Below are positions 1-7,266 of a stretch of DNA of 13,254 nucleotides, in pieces. A program made the position numbers and the translations under genes. Source of the DNA: Acidimicrobiaceae bacterium (lineage in GTDB: Bacteria > Actinomycetota > Acidimicrobiia > Acidimicrobiales > RAAP-2); assembly GCA_030838245.1 (NCBI GenBank), contig JAUTXB010000064.1, forward strand, positions 1-13,254, written 5' to 3'. Position 1 is the stretch's first letter. Every line of letters begins with the position of its first letter. Below the pieces are notes generated by a model that was not told the DNA's origin, searched no databases, and saw only the letters and a program-made list of their open reading frames with translations.

Positions 1-75
1 GTGGAGGCGAAGGGACTCGAACCCTCGAACCTCCTGACTGCCAGTCAGGCGCTCTACCAGCTGAGCTACGCCCCC
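1..75 (-). tRNA. tRNA-Ala (anticodon GGC), 3' end at window edge
   Basis: Read on the minus strand, this folds as a complete cloverleaf. The acceptor strand is GGGGGCG paired to CGCCTCC. The D arm begins GCTCAGCTGG. The anticodon stem CCTGA/TCAGG encloses the loop CTGGCAG, giving anticodon GGC at positions 34-36, and the T loop is TTCGAGT. The acceptor stem contains the G3:U70 wobble pair that is the established identity element for alanyl-tRNA synthetase, so sequence and identity rule agree on alanine (GCC/GCU codons). The discriminator base is A at position 2 and one C follows at position 1. Whether the full CCA tail is encoded cannot be seen because the window ends there. Confidence 0.96.
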
Positions 76-90
76 GAAGGTGGGAGCCAC

Positions 91-96
91 GTTATC
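91..96 (-). promoter_or_regulatory. Candidate -10 element for tRNA-Ala
   Basis: On the minus strand the hexamer GATAAC is preceded by TGCT, giving an extended -10-like TGCTGATAAC. It ends about 15 nt before the mature 5' end of the tRNA, so transcription would start a few bases upstream of the tRNA body. No convincing -35 was found. This is inference from position and base composition. Confidence 0.4.
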
Positions 97-284
97 AGCA
101 GGTCGCTGACGTCCTGGCCGCTCCGGCGCCGGGTCGAATTCAGGCGCGCTGACTGAACCCAGAGCTCGCGGGACAGACCCTACGGCCGCGAGACTCGACC
201 GTCAGCCCCTATCGATCCGGCGCACCGTCAACCCTCGAACCCGAGCCTTTCTCCTGGCCAACCGGGGCTCCTGTCGCTCGCCGA

Positions 285-290
285 TACGAT
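285..290 (+). promoter_or_regulatory. -10 element of a leaderless leuS promoter
   Basis: TACGAT fits the actinobacterial TANNNT -10 consensus and ends 8 nt before the leuS ATG. That spacing puts the transcription start at or next to the A of the ATG. No Shine-Dalgarno sequence precedes the ATG (the bases are CTTCACCC), which agrees with a leaderless mRNA. No clear -35 is visible. Confidence 0.6.
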
Positions 291-298
291 CTTCACCC

Positions 299-2827
299 AT
301 GGCACGGGCCTATGACGTCGTCGAAGTCGAGAAGAAGTGGCAGCGGCGCTGGGCCGACGAGGGCACCTATGAGGTCGACGCCGACGATCCCCGTCCCCCG
401 TGGTACGTCCTCACCATGTACCCGTACCCGTCGGGACCGGCCCACATGGGCCATGTGCGCAATTACACGTTCGGCGACCTGTTGGTCCGTCATCGCACCA
501 TGCTCGGCCACGCCGTGCTCTCCCCGTTCGGCTTCGACTCCTTCGGCCTGCCCGCCGAGAACGCGGCCATCAAGACGGGGACCCACCCCCGGATTTTCAC
601 CGACGCCCGGATCGCCGAGCTGAAGGCTTCGATCACCTCGCTCGGCGCCGTCTACGACTGGCGGCGGGAGATCCGGAGCCACGACCCGTCCTACATCAAG
701 TGGAACCAGGTCATCTTCACCAAGCTGCTCGAGGCCGGCCTGGCCTACCGGGCCAGCGCACCGGTCAACTGGTGTCCGGGATGCCAGACGGTGCTGGCCA
801 ACGAACAGGTCCTGCCCGACGGGACCTGCGATCGGTCGGGCGACTTGGTCATCAAGCGGGACCTGGTGCAGTGGTTCTTCCGGATCACCAACTACGCCGA
901 CGAGCTGCTGGCCGACCTCGACGACCTGGACTGGCCCGAGCGGGTCAAGACCATGCAGCGGAACTGGATCGGCCGCTCCGAGGGCGCCGAGATGGACCTG
1001 CCCGTCGTGGGCCGAGACGACGTCGATGCCGGCGATGCTGGCGATGCCGGCGAGCCGATCGTCCTCACCGTGTTCACCACGAGGCCCGACACCTCGTTCG
1101 GCATGACCTACGCAGTAGTCGCCCCCGAGCACCCACTCGTCGACCAGCTCACCACTGACGAGCAACGCAGCGCGGTCGACGAGCTCCGGAGCCGGGCCGA
1201 GGCCAGCTCGGAGTTCGAACGCACGTCCGAGGGTGGGGGAGCGGCCGGTCTGGCCAAGCGGGGGGCTTTCACCGGCTCGTTCGTACGGAACCCGTTCACC
1301 GACCAACCCGTCCCCGTCTACGTGGCCGACTACGTCCTCATGGGCTACGGCACCGGGGCCATCATGGCCGTCCCGGCCGAGGACACCCGGGACTGGGACT
1401 TCGCCCAGGCCTACGGACTGCCTTATGTCCGCACCGTCCAACCGCCCGAGGGCTGGGCGGAGCACGGCGGCCCCGACGGCGGACCGGGCGGCGCCTACAC
1501 CGGCGCGGGCGAGAAGATAAACAGCGACTGGCTGAACGGGCTCGACATCCCCACAGCCAAGGCCAAGGCCATCGACTGGCTCGAGTCTGAGGGGATCGGC
1601 ATCCGCAAGGTCAACTACCGCCTCCGCGACTGGCTGGTCTCCCGCCAGCGCTTCTGGGGCTGTCCCATCCCCGTCGTCTATTGCCCCGACCACGGCATCG
1701 TCCCGGTGCCCTTCGAACAGCTCCCGGTCCTCGCACCCGACGACGTCGAGTTCTTGCCCACCGGTCAATCCCCGCTGGCCACCAACGAGGCGTTCCTCAA
1801 CACGACGTGCCCGATCGACGGCGGCCCCGCGGTGCGGGAGACCGACACCATGGATACCTTCGTCGACTCGTCTTGGTACTTCTTGCGGTTCTGCGATCCG
1901 TGGAACGAGGACCGACCATTCGACCAAGACAAGGTCAGCCATTGGATGCCGGTGGACCAGTACATCGGCGGCGTCGAGCACGCCATCTTGCACCTGCTCT
2001 ACGCCCGCTTCTACACCAAGGCGCTGGCCGACCTGGGCATAGCCCCCGAGGGTCTGCGGGAGCCGTTTGCGAACCTGTTCACCCAGGGCATGATCCGCAT
2101 GGACGGCCACAAGATGTCGAAGTCCCGGGGCAACCTGGTGGCCCCGTCGAAGTACATCGACACCGTGGGGGCCGATGCGCTCCGGCTGTTCCATCTCTTC
2201 GTGGGGCCACCGGCCGACGACGTCGACTGGACCGAACAGACCGACAGCGTCATCGACGGGTGCGGCCGGTTCTTGGACCGGGTCTGGCGCCTGGCCACGG
2301 GAACCGACGGGGACACTCCTTTGCGGGAGGGGGAGCTCACGCCTGAGGACACCGCCGTCCGCCGCAAGACGCACCTGCTCATCGACAAGTTGAACCAGGA
2401 CTACGAGCGGTGGTCGTACAACACGGCGGTGGCCGAGTGCATGGGCTTCGTGAACGTCCTCCAGCCTTACGTGCGGGGGGGAGGACACGCCGAGGTCATC
2501 GCCGAGGCGGTCGACACCTTGTTGTTGGTGCTGGCCCCGATGACCCCCCACGTGACGGCAGAGGCCTGGGAGTTGCGCCACGGCGACCACATCCACCTAA
2601 GGCCTTGGCCCCGGTCCGATCCGGCGTTGGCCGTCGAGGAGCAGGTCACCTTGGTCGTCCAAGTCAACGGCAAAGTGAGGGACCGAATCGAGGTGAGCCC
2701 GGACATCGATGCACAAGAGGGCGAGCGCCTGGCCCTCGAGTCGCCCAAGATCATCGAGGCCCTGGGGGGCGGGGCGCCCAAGCGGGTGATCAGCCGGCCA
2801 CCCAAGCTGGTCAACGTCGTTATCTGA
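299..2827 (+). CDS. leuS: Leucyl-tRNA synthetase
   Basis: Class Ia aminoacyl-tRNA synthetase that charges tRNA-Leu with leucine in the cytoplasm, 842 aa, close to the usual bacterial length (about 860 in E. coli). The ATP-binding signature HMGH is at residues 49-52 within PYPSGPAHMGHVRNYTFGD. KMSKS is at 605-609, in GHKMSKSRGN. A CPGC plus downstream Cys in the zinc-knuckle region precedes the very typical QTVLANEQV. The CP1 editing domain has the threonine-rich TTRPDT (260-265) and GTGAIMAVPAED (ending near 362), followed by TRD with the conserved editing Asp at 365. The C-terminal domain has VQVNGKVRDRI and ends KLVNVVI. The start is chosen because the ATG sits just downstream of a leaderless-type -10 and begins the conserved MARAYDVVEVEKKWQ. 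Oddities are a DAG triplet repeat ahead of the TTRPDT motif and Glu361 where His is usual. The neighbouring tRNA-Ala is divergent and unrelated in regulation as far as can be seen. Confidence 0.98.
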   Translation: MARAYDVVEVEKKWQRRWADEGTYEVDADDPRPPWYVLTMYPYPSGPAHMGHVRNYTFGDLLVRHRTMLGHAVLSPFGFDSFGLPAENAAIKTGTHPRIFTDARIAELKASITSLGAVYDWRREIRSHDPSYIKWNQVIFTKLLEAGLAYRASAPVNWCPGCQTVLANEQVLPDGTCDRSGDLVIKRDLVQWFFRITNYADELLADLDDLDWPERVKTMQRNWIGRSEGAEMDLPVVGRDDVDAGDAGDAGEPIVLTVFTTRPDTSFGMTYAVVAPEHPLVDQLTTDEQRSAVDELRSRAEASSEFERTSEGGGAAGLAKRGAFTGSFVRNPFTDQPVPVYVADYVLMGYGTGAIMAVPAEDTRDWDFAQAYGLPYVRTVQPPEGWAEHGGPDGGPGGAYTGAGEKINSDWLNGLDIPTAKAKAIDWLESEGIGIRKVNYRLRDWLVSRQRFWGCPIPVVYCPDHGIVPVPFEQLPVLAPDDVEFLPTGQSPLATNEAFLNTTCPIDGGPAVRETDTMDTFVDSSWYFLRFCDPWNEDRPFDQDKVSHWMPVDQYIGGVEHAILHLLYARFYTKALADLGIAPEGLREPFANLFTQGMIRMDGHKMSKSRGNLVAPSKYIDTVGADALRLFHLFVGPPADDVDWTEQTDSVIDGCGRFLDRVWRLATGTDGDTPLREGELTPEDTAVRRKTHLLIDKLNQDYERWSYNTAVAECMGFVNVLQPYVRGGGHAEVIAEAVDTLLLVLAPMTPHVTAEAWELRHGDHIHLRPWPRSDPALAVEEQVTLVVQVNGKVRDRIEVSPDIDAQEGERLALESPKIIEALGGGAPKRVISRPPKLVNVVI
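1025..1051 (+). repeat. 9-bp x3 in-frame repeat in leuS (Asp-Ala-Gly x3)
   Basis: Three near-identical 9-bp units (GATGCCGGC, GATGCTGGC, GATGCCGGC) encode Asp-Ala-Gly three times, just before the CP1 editing domain strand that carries TTRPDT. The units differ at one synonymous base. This probably adds a flexible acidic linker and does not interrupt any recognised motif. Confidence 0.8.
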
Positions 2828-2854
2828 TTCCCACGCGGTCATCGGAACCCCACT

Positions 2855-2883
2855 GTGACGTGAACGTCAAGAAATGGTAACCT
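2855..2883 (+). promoter_or_regulatory. Candidate promoter of the MFS-merR operon
   Basis: GTGACG (2855-2860) and TAACCT (2878-2883) are separated by 17 bp and match -35 TTGACG and -10 TANNNT reasonably well. Transcription would start near 2890, leaving a leader of roughly 50 nt before the GTG at 2943. The -35 overlaps the first palindrome and the start point falls in the second. An alternative -10 is TAAGAC at 2895-2900. Which is used cannot be settled from sequence. Confidence 0.4.
2856..2869. promoter_or_regulatory. Operator-like palindrome 1 upstream of MFS-merR
   Basis: TGACGTGAACGTCA is a perfect 6+6 inverted repeat around GA, with the core ACGT-N2-ACGT. From memory, this core resembles operators of some MerR-family regulators such as LiuR. 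The downstream operon encodes a MerR protein, so autoregulation is the natural inference. The site overlaps the candidate -35. Confidence 0.6.
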
Positions 2884-2898
2884 TCACGTCAACGTAAG
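2883..2898. promoter_or_regulatory. Operator-like palindrome 2 upstream of MFS-merR
   Basis: TTCACGTCAACGTAAG is an imperfect palindrome with the same ACGT-N2-ACGT core as the first site; the two centres are 28 bp apart. Its left part, TTCACGTCA, is also the exact inverse of TGACGTGAA at 2856-2864, so the two sites share half-site sequence. It covers the predicted transcription start, a position suited to repression. Confidence 0.5.
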
Positions 2899-2942
2899 AC
2901 TCACCGGAGGATCGGCTTCCGGGGGACGGGGACACGACGGCC

Positions 2943-4859
2943 GTGGAAACGGAAGCACCGGGCGGCAGCTACAAGTGGCAGGCCCTGAGCATCACGACCA
3001 CGGGCGTGCTCATGGCCACCATCGACGGGACGATCATGCTGATCGCCCTCCCCGACATCTTCCGGGGCATCAAGCTGAACCCGCTCCTGCCCGGCAACAG
3101 CTTCTACCTGCTGTGGATGATCCTGAGCTTCCTGGTCGTCACCAGCGTCTTGGTGGTCAGCCTCGGTCGGCTGGGGGACATGTACGGGCGATCCCGGATG
3201 TACAACCTGGGCTTCGCCGTCTTTACCTTCTTCTCGCTGGTGCTCTCGGTCACCTGGATGACCGGATCGTCGGCGGCCATTTTCCTGATCGTGGTCCGGG
3301 TGTTCCAGGGGGTGGGGGCGGCGTTGCTGTTGGCCAACTCCTCGGCCATCCTCACCGACGCATTTCCGGTCCACGAGCGGGGCCTGGCCCTCGGGATCAA
3401 CCAGGCGGCGGCCATCAGCGGGACGTTCATCGGCCTGATCCTGGGCGGGGTCCTGGCCCCGATCAACTGGCGGCTGATCTTCTTGGTCTCGGTGCCCATC
3501 GGCCTGTTCGGGACGATCTGGGGCTACATCAAGCTGCGGGAGCTGTCCCGGCACAGGCGGGCCAAGATGGACTGGGCCGGCAACTTCACATTCGCCGCCG
3601 GGCTGATCCTGGTCATGATCGGCATCACCTACGGGATCGAGCCCTACGGCAAGCAGACCATGGGATGGCAGAACCCAAGGGTGATCGGCGAGCTGGCCCT
3701 CGGGGTCGCCCTCCTCGTCGTCTTCGCCATCATCGAGTCGAGGGTCGAAGAACCGATGTTCCGGCTGCCGCTCTTTCGCATCCGGGCCTTCACCGCCGGG
3801 ACCCTGGCCAGTTTCGTGTCGGCCATCGGCCGGGGCGGGCTCATGTTCATGCTGATCATCTGGCTCCAGGGCATCTGGTTGCCGCTGCACGGCTACGACT
3901 TCATCCGAACACCCCTGTGGGCCGGGATCTACATGATCCCGCTGACGGCAGGGTTCCTGATCGCCGGGCCCATCTCGGGAATCCTGAGCGACCGGTACGG
4001 CGCCCGACCGTTCGCCACCGGCGGGATGCTCGGCTCGGCGTTGGGCTTCGTCCTGCTCGAGCTGCTGCCCATCAACTTCCCATACTGGGCCTTCGGGCTG
4101 CTGCTCTTGTTCATGGGCCTGACCATGGGGGCATTCGGCGCCCCCAACCGGTTGGGCGTCATGAACAGCCTCCCCCCTGAGGACCGCGGCGCCGGGGCGG
4201 GGATGAACACCACCTTCCAGAACTCGGCGCAGGTGCTGTCCATCGGCATCTTCTTCTCGTTGATGATCGTCGGCCTGTCCACCGGCCTGCCGCAAAGCCT
4301 GTACCACGGGCTGGTGAGCCAGGGCGTGCCCCAAGCCGCAGCGGACAAGGTGGCCCACCTCCCCCCGGTGTCCACCCTGTTCGCTGCCTTTTTGGGCCTG
4401 AACCCGGTGCAGAACCTGCTCGGGCCCCAGGTCCTCGCCCACGTGACGCCGGCCCAGGCTCACGTGCTCACCGGTCACAGCTTTTTCCCGTCGCTGATCG
4501 CTGGGCCGTTCCGACAGGGCCTTCATGCCGCCTTCGACTTCGCCATCGTGGCCTGCCTCATCGGGGCAGCCACCTCGTGGACCCGGGGCAAGCGGTATGT
4601 GCACGACGCCGGTGTTGAGGCCACCGATGCGCCGGCCGGCGACGCCGTGGCCGCCGATGCGCCGGCCGGCGATGTTGTGGCCGGCGATGTTGTGGTCGTC
4701 GGTGCGGTGGCCGTGGGTGCGGTGGACGTGGGTGCGGTGGACGTGGGTGCGGTGGGCGGCGAGACTGCGGGTGGCGAGACGGCGGGTGGCGAGAATGTGG
4801 AGACCCCCGAGCCGGTCCCGGCGGCCGGACTGGTCACTGTCCAGGAGATCACCCGATGA
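2943..4859 (+). CDS. MFS exporter, DHA2-type (14-TM drug:H+ antiporter family)
   Basis: Inner-membrane major facilitator transporter, 638 aa, probably exporting a drug or toxic metabolite using the proton gradient; the substrate is not predictable. TM1 carries ATIDGTIMLIALP (Asp28), the DHA-family counterpart of LDxTIVNVALP. Motif A is GRLGDMYGRSR from residue 75. A motif B-like segment is VVRVFQGVGAALLLANSSA, and the motif C region is GLILGGVLAPINWRLIF. Many hydrophobic stretches up to about residue 550 suit the 14-TM layout. GTG at 2943 is chosen because no ATG or GTG lies close upstream in frame and the first in-frame ATG would cut into TM1. The ribosome site is weak (ACGGGGAC). The last 80 or so residues are a soluble low-complexity tail built of 5-residue repeats, not usual in the family. 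The stop overlaps the merR start, so the two are probably co-translated and the exporter is likely controlled by that regulator. Confidence 0.92.
   Translation: METEAPGGSYKWQALSITTTGVLMATIDGTIMLIALPDIFRGIKLNPLLPGNSFYLLWMILSFLVVTSVLVVSLGRLGDMYGRSRMYNLGFAVFTFFSLVLSVTWMTGSSAAIFLIVVRVFQGVGAALLLANSSAILTDAFPVHERGLALGINQAAAISGTFIGLILGGVLAPINWRLIFLVSVPIGLFGTIWGYIKLRELSRHRRAKMDWAGNFTFAAGLILVMIGITYGIEPYGKQTMGWQNPRVIGELALGVALLVVFAIIESRVEEPMFRLPLFRIRAFTAGTLASFVSAIGRGGLMFMLIIWLQGIWLPLHGYDFIRTPLWAGIYMIPLTAGFLIAGPISGILSDRYGARPFATGGMLGSALGFVLLELLPINFPYWAFGLLLLFMGLTMGAFGAPNRLGVMNSLPPEDRGAGAGMNTTFQNSAQVLSIGIFFSLMIVGLSTGLPQSLYHGLVSQGVPQAAADKVAHLPPVSTLFAAFLGLNPVQNLLGPQVLAHVTPAQAHVLTGHSFFPSLIAGPFRQGLHAAFDFAIVACLIGAATSWTRGKRYVHDAGVEATDAPAGDAVAADAPAGDVVAGDVVVVGAVAVGAVDVGAVDVGAVGGETAGGETAGGENVETPEPVPAAGLVTVQEITR
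4626..4805 (+). repeat. 15-bp minisatellite, 12 units, in the MFS C-terminal tail
   Basis: The DNA has a 15-bp period over 180 bp. It encodes twelve consecutive 5-residue units: DAPAG, DAVAA, DAPAG, DVVAG, DVVVV, GAVAV, GAVDV, GAVDV, GAVGG, ETAGG, ETAGG, ENVET. Near-identical neighbours include GTGGGTGCGGTGGAC starting at 4713 and 4728 (and again with one change at 4743), GGCGAGAC at 4758 and 4773, and a 19-bp block repeated at 4624 and 4654. This looks like slippage or unequal recombination in multiples of five codons. It does not match the A(D/N)Lxx pentapeptide-repeat family. Confidence 0.9.
4843..4847 (+). promoter_or_regulatory. Ribosome binding site of merR inside the MFS gene
   Basis: AGGAG lies 8 nt before the merR ATG at 4856, inside the last codons of the exporter gene. 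It supports that start and translational coupling through the ATGA overlap. Confidence 0.75.
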
Positions 4860-5338
4860 GCACCGGAGGCCCGACGTCAGCGGGCGATTCGTCCACCCTG
4901 CGGATCGGCGAGGTGGCCAAGTCGACCGGGCTGACCACCCGGACCCTGCGGTACTGGGAGCAGCTGGGTCTTCTCGCACCCAGCAGCCACCGCGACAGCG
5001 GGGAGCGGCTGTACAACGCCTCGGCCATCGAGCGGGTGGGCCGTATCCGCGAGCTGCAGGACCTGCTCGGGTTCTCCCTGGCCGAGGTGAAGGTGGTGTT
5101 CGACGCCGAAGACGACTTGGACCGGGTCCGGAGCGACTACCGGGCCAACAAGACCGACCCGCGTCGACGGCGTGACCTGTTGGTGGACCTGATCGCCGCC
5201 AACGACACGCTGCTCGAGCGGCTTGACGACACCGTGGGGCGGATCCAGGCCTTCCGGGACGAGCGGGCGGCCACGGGCAAGCGCATGCGCAAGACGCTGC
5301 GCGAGCTCGATGCCGAACAAGGCGCCTCGACCCGGTAG
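4856..5338 (+). CDS. MerR-family transcriptional regulator
   Basis: DNA-binding regulator of 160 aa. The MerR winged helix-turn-helix begins near residue 15 with LRIGEVAKSTGLTTRTLRYWE and continues through QLGLLAPSS, GERLYNASAIERV and LGFSLAEVKVV. The C-terminal half (about 85-155) is charged and helical, suited to the antiparallel dimer coiled coil. The protein contains no cysteine, which argues against the thiol-based metal or redox sensing of MerR, CueR, ZntR and SoxR. There is no large effector domain like that of BmrR. The ATG overlaps the exporter stop as ATGA and is preceded by AGGAG, fixing the start. Position in the operon and the two palindromes upstream of the exporter suggest it controls its own operon, perhaps in response to the exported compound (inference). 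The stop is 10 bp from the convergent oxidoreductase stop; no T-tract terminator is seen there. Confidence 0.93.
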   Translation: MSTGGPTSAGDSSTLRIGEVAKSTGLTTRTLRYWEQLGLLAPSSHRDSGERLYNASAIERVGRIRELQDLLGFSLAEVKVVFDAEDDLDRVRSDYRANKTDPRRRRDLLVDLIAANDTLLERLDDTVGRIQAFRDERAATGKRMRKTLRELDAEQGASTR

Positions 5339-5348
5339 CGGCTGCTGC

Positions 5349-6356
5349 CTATTGCTTGAACCCGGCTAAGAGGGTGCGCCAGTGCTCGGGCTCGAGGCGG
5401 TAGGGCGCGTAGAAATTGAAGCGGTCGACGACGTCCCCGTAGCGGTCGAGGACCTTGGCCGGGAGCTCATCGAGCTCGCTGACGATGGCGAAGGTGGACA
5501 GCATCTCGTCGTCGACCAGCTTGGTCATCTCCGACCACGCACCCCGCTTGGACAAGATGTTGAGCTCGGTCTGCAGTTCGCCCCACCCGTGGAGCTCGAG
5601 GACCGGCCGGTAGGCGGGCGTGGAGCCGTAGAAGGCGAGCTGGGACTTGACCGCCGTGGTGGCCTTCTCCCACTCGGCCTCGTTGGAGCCGGTGACCACG
5701 AGGCCGGGGAAGGAGATCTCCACGTCGGCCCGGACCTTGCCGGCCGAGGCCAGCCCACGCTCCAGGGCGGGCACGGTGACCTCGCGCAGGTAGCGCTCGG
5801 TGGTGAAGGCGTGGGCCAGTAACCCGTCGGCCACCTCGCCGGCCACCTCGGTCATGCGCTCGCCCACCGCGGCCAGGAACACCCGGGGGTTGCCGTAGGG
5901 GTTGGGACCGGGGTCGAACATGGGGGTCATCAAGGTGTGCCGGTAGAACTCGCCCCGGAAGGCCAGGCGGCTGCCGTCGGACCAGCTGGCCCAGATGGCC
6001 CGCATGGCCAAGACGAGCTCGCGCATCCGCGGGGCGGGATGCGACCAGGGCATGGAGAAGCGCTTCTCGATGTGCGGCTTGATCTGGGAGCCCAACCCGA
6101 GCATGAACCGGCCCTTGGACATGGTCTGCAGGTCGTTGGCCAGCATGGCCAGGTTCATGGGGTTGCGGGCGAAGGCCACGGCGATGCCGGTGCCCAGCTT
6201 GATCCGGTCGGTGTGCTCGGCCGCCAGGACCAAGGGGAGGAACGGGTCGTGGCCGGTCTCGGCCGTCCACACGCCGTCGTAGCCGAGGTCCTCGGCCTGG
6301 CGCGCCGATTCGACGACGCCGCTCGGGTCGAAGCCGACGCCTCCGTCCACCTGCAC
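5349..6356 (-). CDS. LLM-class F420-dependent oxidoreductase (TIGR03617-like)
   Basis: Luciferase-like (bacterial luciferase/F420 reductase fold) TIM-barrel enzyme of 335 aa, expected to use reduced or oxidised coenzyme F420 for hydride transfer to an unknown substrate. The start VQVDGGVGFDPSG is followed by AEDLGYDGVWTAETGHDPFLPL, IKLGTGIAVAFARNPM and GRFMLGLGSQIKPHIEKRFS. Later blocks are EFYRHTLMTPMF and AAVGERMTEVAGEVADGLL. From memory these match the actinobacterial family TIGR03617. An open frame continues further upstream but overlaps the PAC2 gene in another frame. GTG at 6356, 4 nt after the PAC2 stop, gives the family-like N-terminus; GTG at 6350 is an alternative. It is the last gene of a three-gene operon. 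Use of F420 rather than FMN is inferred from family resemblance. Confidence 0.92.
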   Translation of the reverse strand: MQVDGGVGFDPSGVVESARQAEDLGYDGVWTAETGHDPFLPLVLAAEHTDRIKLGTGIAVAFARNPMNLAMLANDLQTMSKGRFMLGLGSQIKPHIEKRFSMPWSHPAPRMRELVLAMRAIWASWSDGSRLAFRGEFYRHTLMTPMFDPGPNPYGNPRVFLAAVGERMTEVAGEVADGLLAHAFTTERYLREVTVPALERGLASAGKVRADVEISFPGLVVTGSNEAEWEKATTAVKSQLAFYGSTPAYRPVLELHGWGELQTELNILSKRGAWSEMTKLVDDEMLSTFAIVSELDELPAKVLDRYGDVVDRFNFYAPYRLEPEHWRTLLAGFKQ

Positions 6357-6360
6357 CGGT

Positions 6361-7266
6361 CTAGTGGCCTTCGTCCCGGAGGAAGCGCTCGAGCTCGGCG
6401 GCGATCTCGTCGCCGCTCGGGACCTCGATGTCGATCCCGAACGGGTTGGCCTCCTCGGAATCGATCGACGACTCGAGGCGACGCACCATATCGGCGTGCT
6501 CGGTGTTGTCGGCGATGAGCTCGTCCACCTGGCGCCGGGAGGCATCGGCGGCCTGGCGGACGGCCGTCGTGTCGAAAGCCAGCCCGCTCACCGCTGAGAG
6601 CCCGTCGATCAGCGCCGCGCTGGCCTCGGGGAAGGGCATGGCCGCCACGTAGTGGGGGACCCTCGCCCACAAGGAGATGACCGGGACGTCGACGGCGCCG
6701 AGGGCGATCTCGAGCGCGGCCTGGACCCCGGCCGGCACCTCGAGCGTCCCCTGGACGAAGCCGACCCGACCGGCCAGGTCGGCCGACTGGGACGGGACCG
6801 TCGAGGCCAGCCGGACCGGGCGGGTGTGAGGGGCGGGGGCGGGAAAGGCGCCCAGCCCCACCACCATGCGGACCCCGAGCTGTTGCACCAGCTCGACCAC
6901 GGCGGCGAGGAACGACTTCCAGCGGAAGTCCGGCTCCGGGCCGACCAGGTACAAGACGTCGGCGCCGACGGTGTCCGTGCCCGCGATGATCTGGATGGAG
7001 GGCCAAGCGAGCTCGGTGGTAATCCCGTTCACCAGCTGGGCGATGGGGCGTCGGGCCCGCTGGTCGATCAGCACCTCGGTGTCGAAGCTGGCCACCGGCG
7101 TGGTGCCCGAAGTGCCCACCAGCTCGGCCACGGCCGTCGACGCGCCGAGCCCGGCGTCTACCCAGCCTTCGAGCGAGACGACCAGCACCGGCCGGTCGAG
7201 CCGAGCCCCGATGGGCTCGCCCCAGTCCGGATCGATGGTGTAGATCGGCGTGCCCGGCTCGGTCAT
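6361..7266 (-). CDS. PAC2-family protein (proteasome-assembly-chaperone-like)
   Basis: Cytoplasmic protein of 301 aa with the PAC2 fold, related to archaeal and eukaryotic proteasome assembly chaperones and common in actinobacteria. Its biochemical role in bacteria is not established. The segment RPVLVVSLEGWVDAGLGAST near the N-terminus is the typical family opening (usual form GWxDAG). GADVLYLVGPEPDFRWKSF and LGAFPAPAPHTRPV are further recognisable blocks. The C-terminal tail is PSGDEIAAELERFLRDEGH. ATG at 7266 is chosen over longer frames because it is preceded by GGAG at 5-nt spacing, overlaps the upstream stop as ATGA, and begins the conserved MTEPGTPIYTIDPDWGE. The next gene starts 4 nt after its TAG. 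The operon may link it to the phosphotransferase and F420 enzyme, but no proteasome gene is in view. Confidence 0.88.
   Translation of the reverse strand: MTEPGTPIYTIDPDWGEPIGARLDRPVLVVSLEGWVDAGLGASTAVAELVGTSGTTPVASFDTEVLIDQRARRPIAQLVNGITTELAWPSIQIIAGTDTVGADVLYLVGPEPDFRWKSFLAAVVELVQQLGVRMVVGLGAFPAPAPHTRPVRLASTVPSQSADLAGRVGFVQGTLEVPAGVQAALEIALGAVDVPVISLWARVPHYVAAMPFPEASAALIDGLSAVSGLAFDTTAVRQAADASRRQVDELIADNTEHADMVRRLESSIDSEEANPFGIDIEVPSGDEIAAELERFLRDEGH

Noticed and set aside
139..157. TTCAG/CTGAA hairpin in the tRNA-leuS gap
   Set aside because: A 5-bp stem with a 9-nt loop is expected by chance and no T-box, leader peptide or terminator features accompany it. The predicted leuS start point lies downstream of it.
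293..2596. Long antisense open frame opposite leuS (767 codons)
   Set aside because: The protein lacks any recognisable motif and mirrors the codon bias of leuS, where high GC at third positions suppresses stops on the other strand. leuS has full family motifs.
2826..2849. Possible leuS terminator hairpin
   Set aside because: The GATTCC/GGAACC stem has a mismatch and a 12-nt loop, with no T-tract; too weak to annotate.
4626..4805. CRISPR array or pentapeptide-repeat protein domain
   Set aside because: The repeats are contiguous 15-bp coding units without spacers, so not CRISPR. The 5-residue units lack the central Leu/Phe of A(D/N)Lxx, so they are not the beta-helix pentapeptide family.
2901..4979. 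Long antisense open frame opposite the MFS gene (692 codons) with His/Thr-rich repeats
   Set aside because: The translation is hydrophilic, compositionally skewed and without known domains. Its repeats are only the mirror of the 15-bp minisatellite in the exporter tail.
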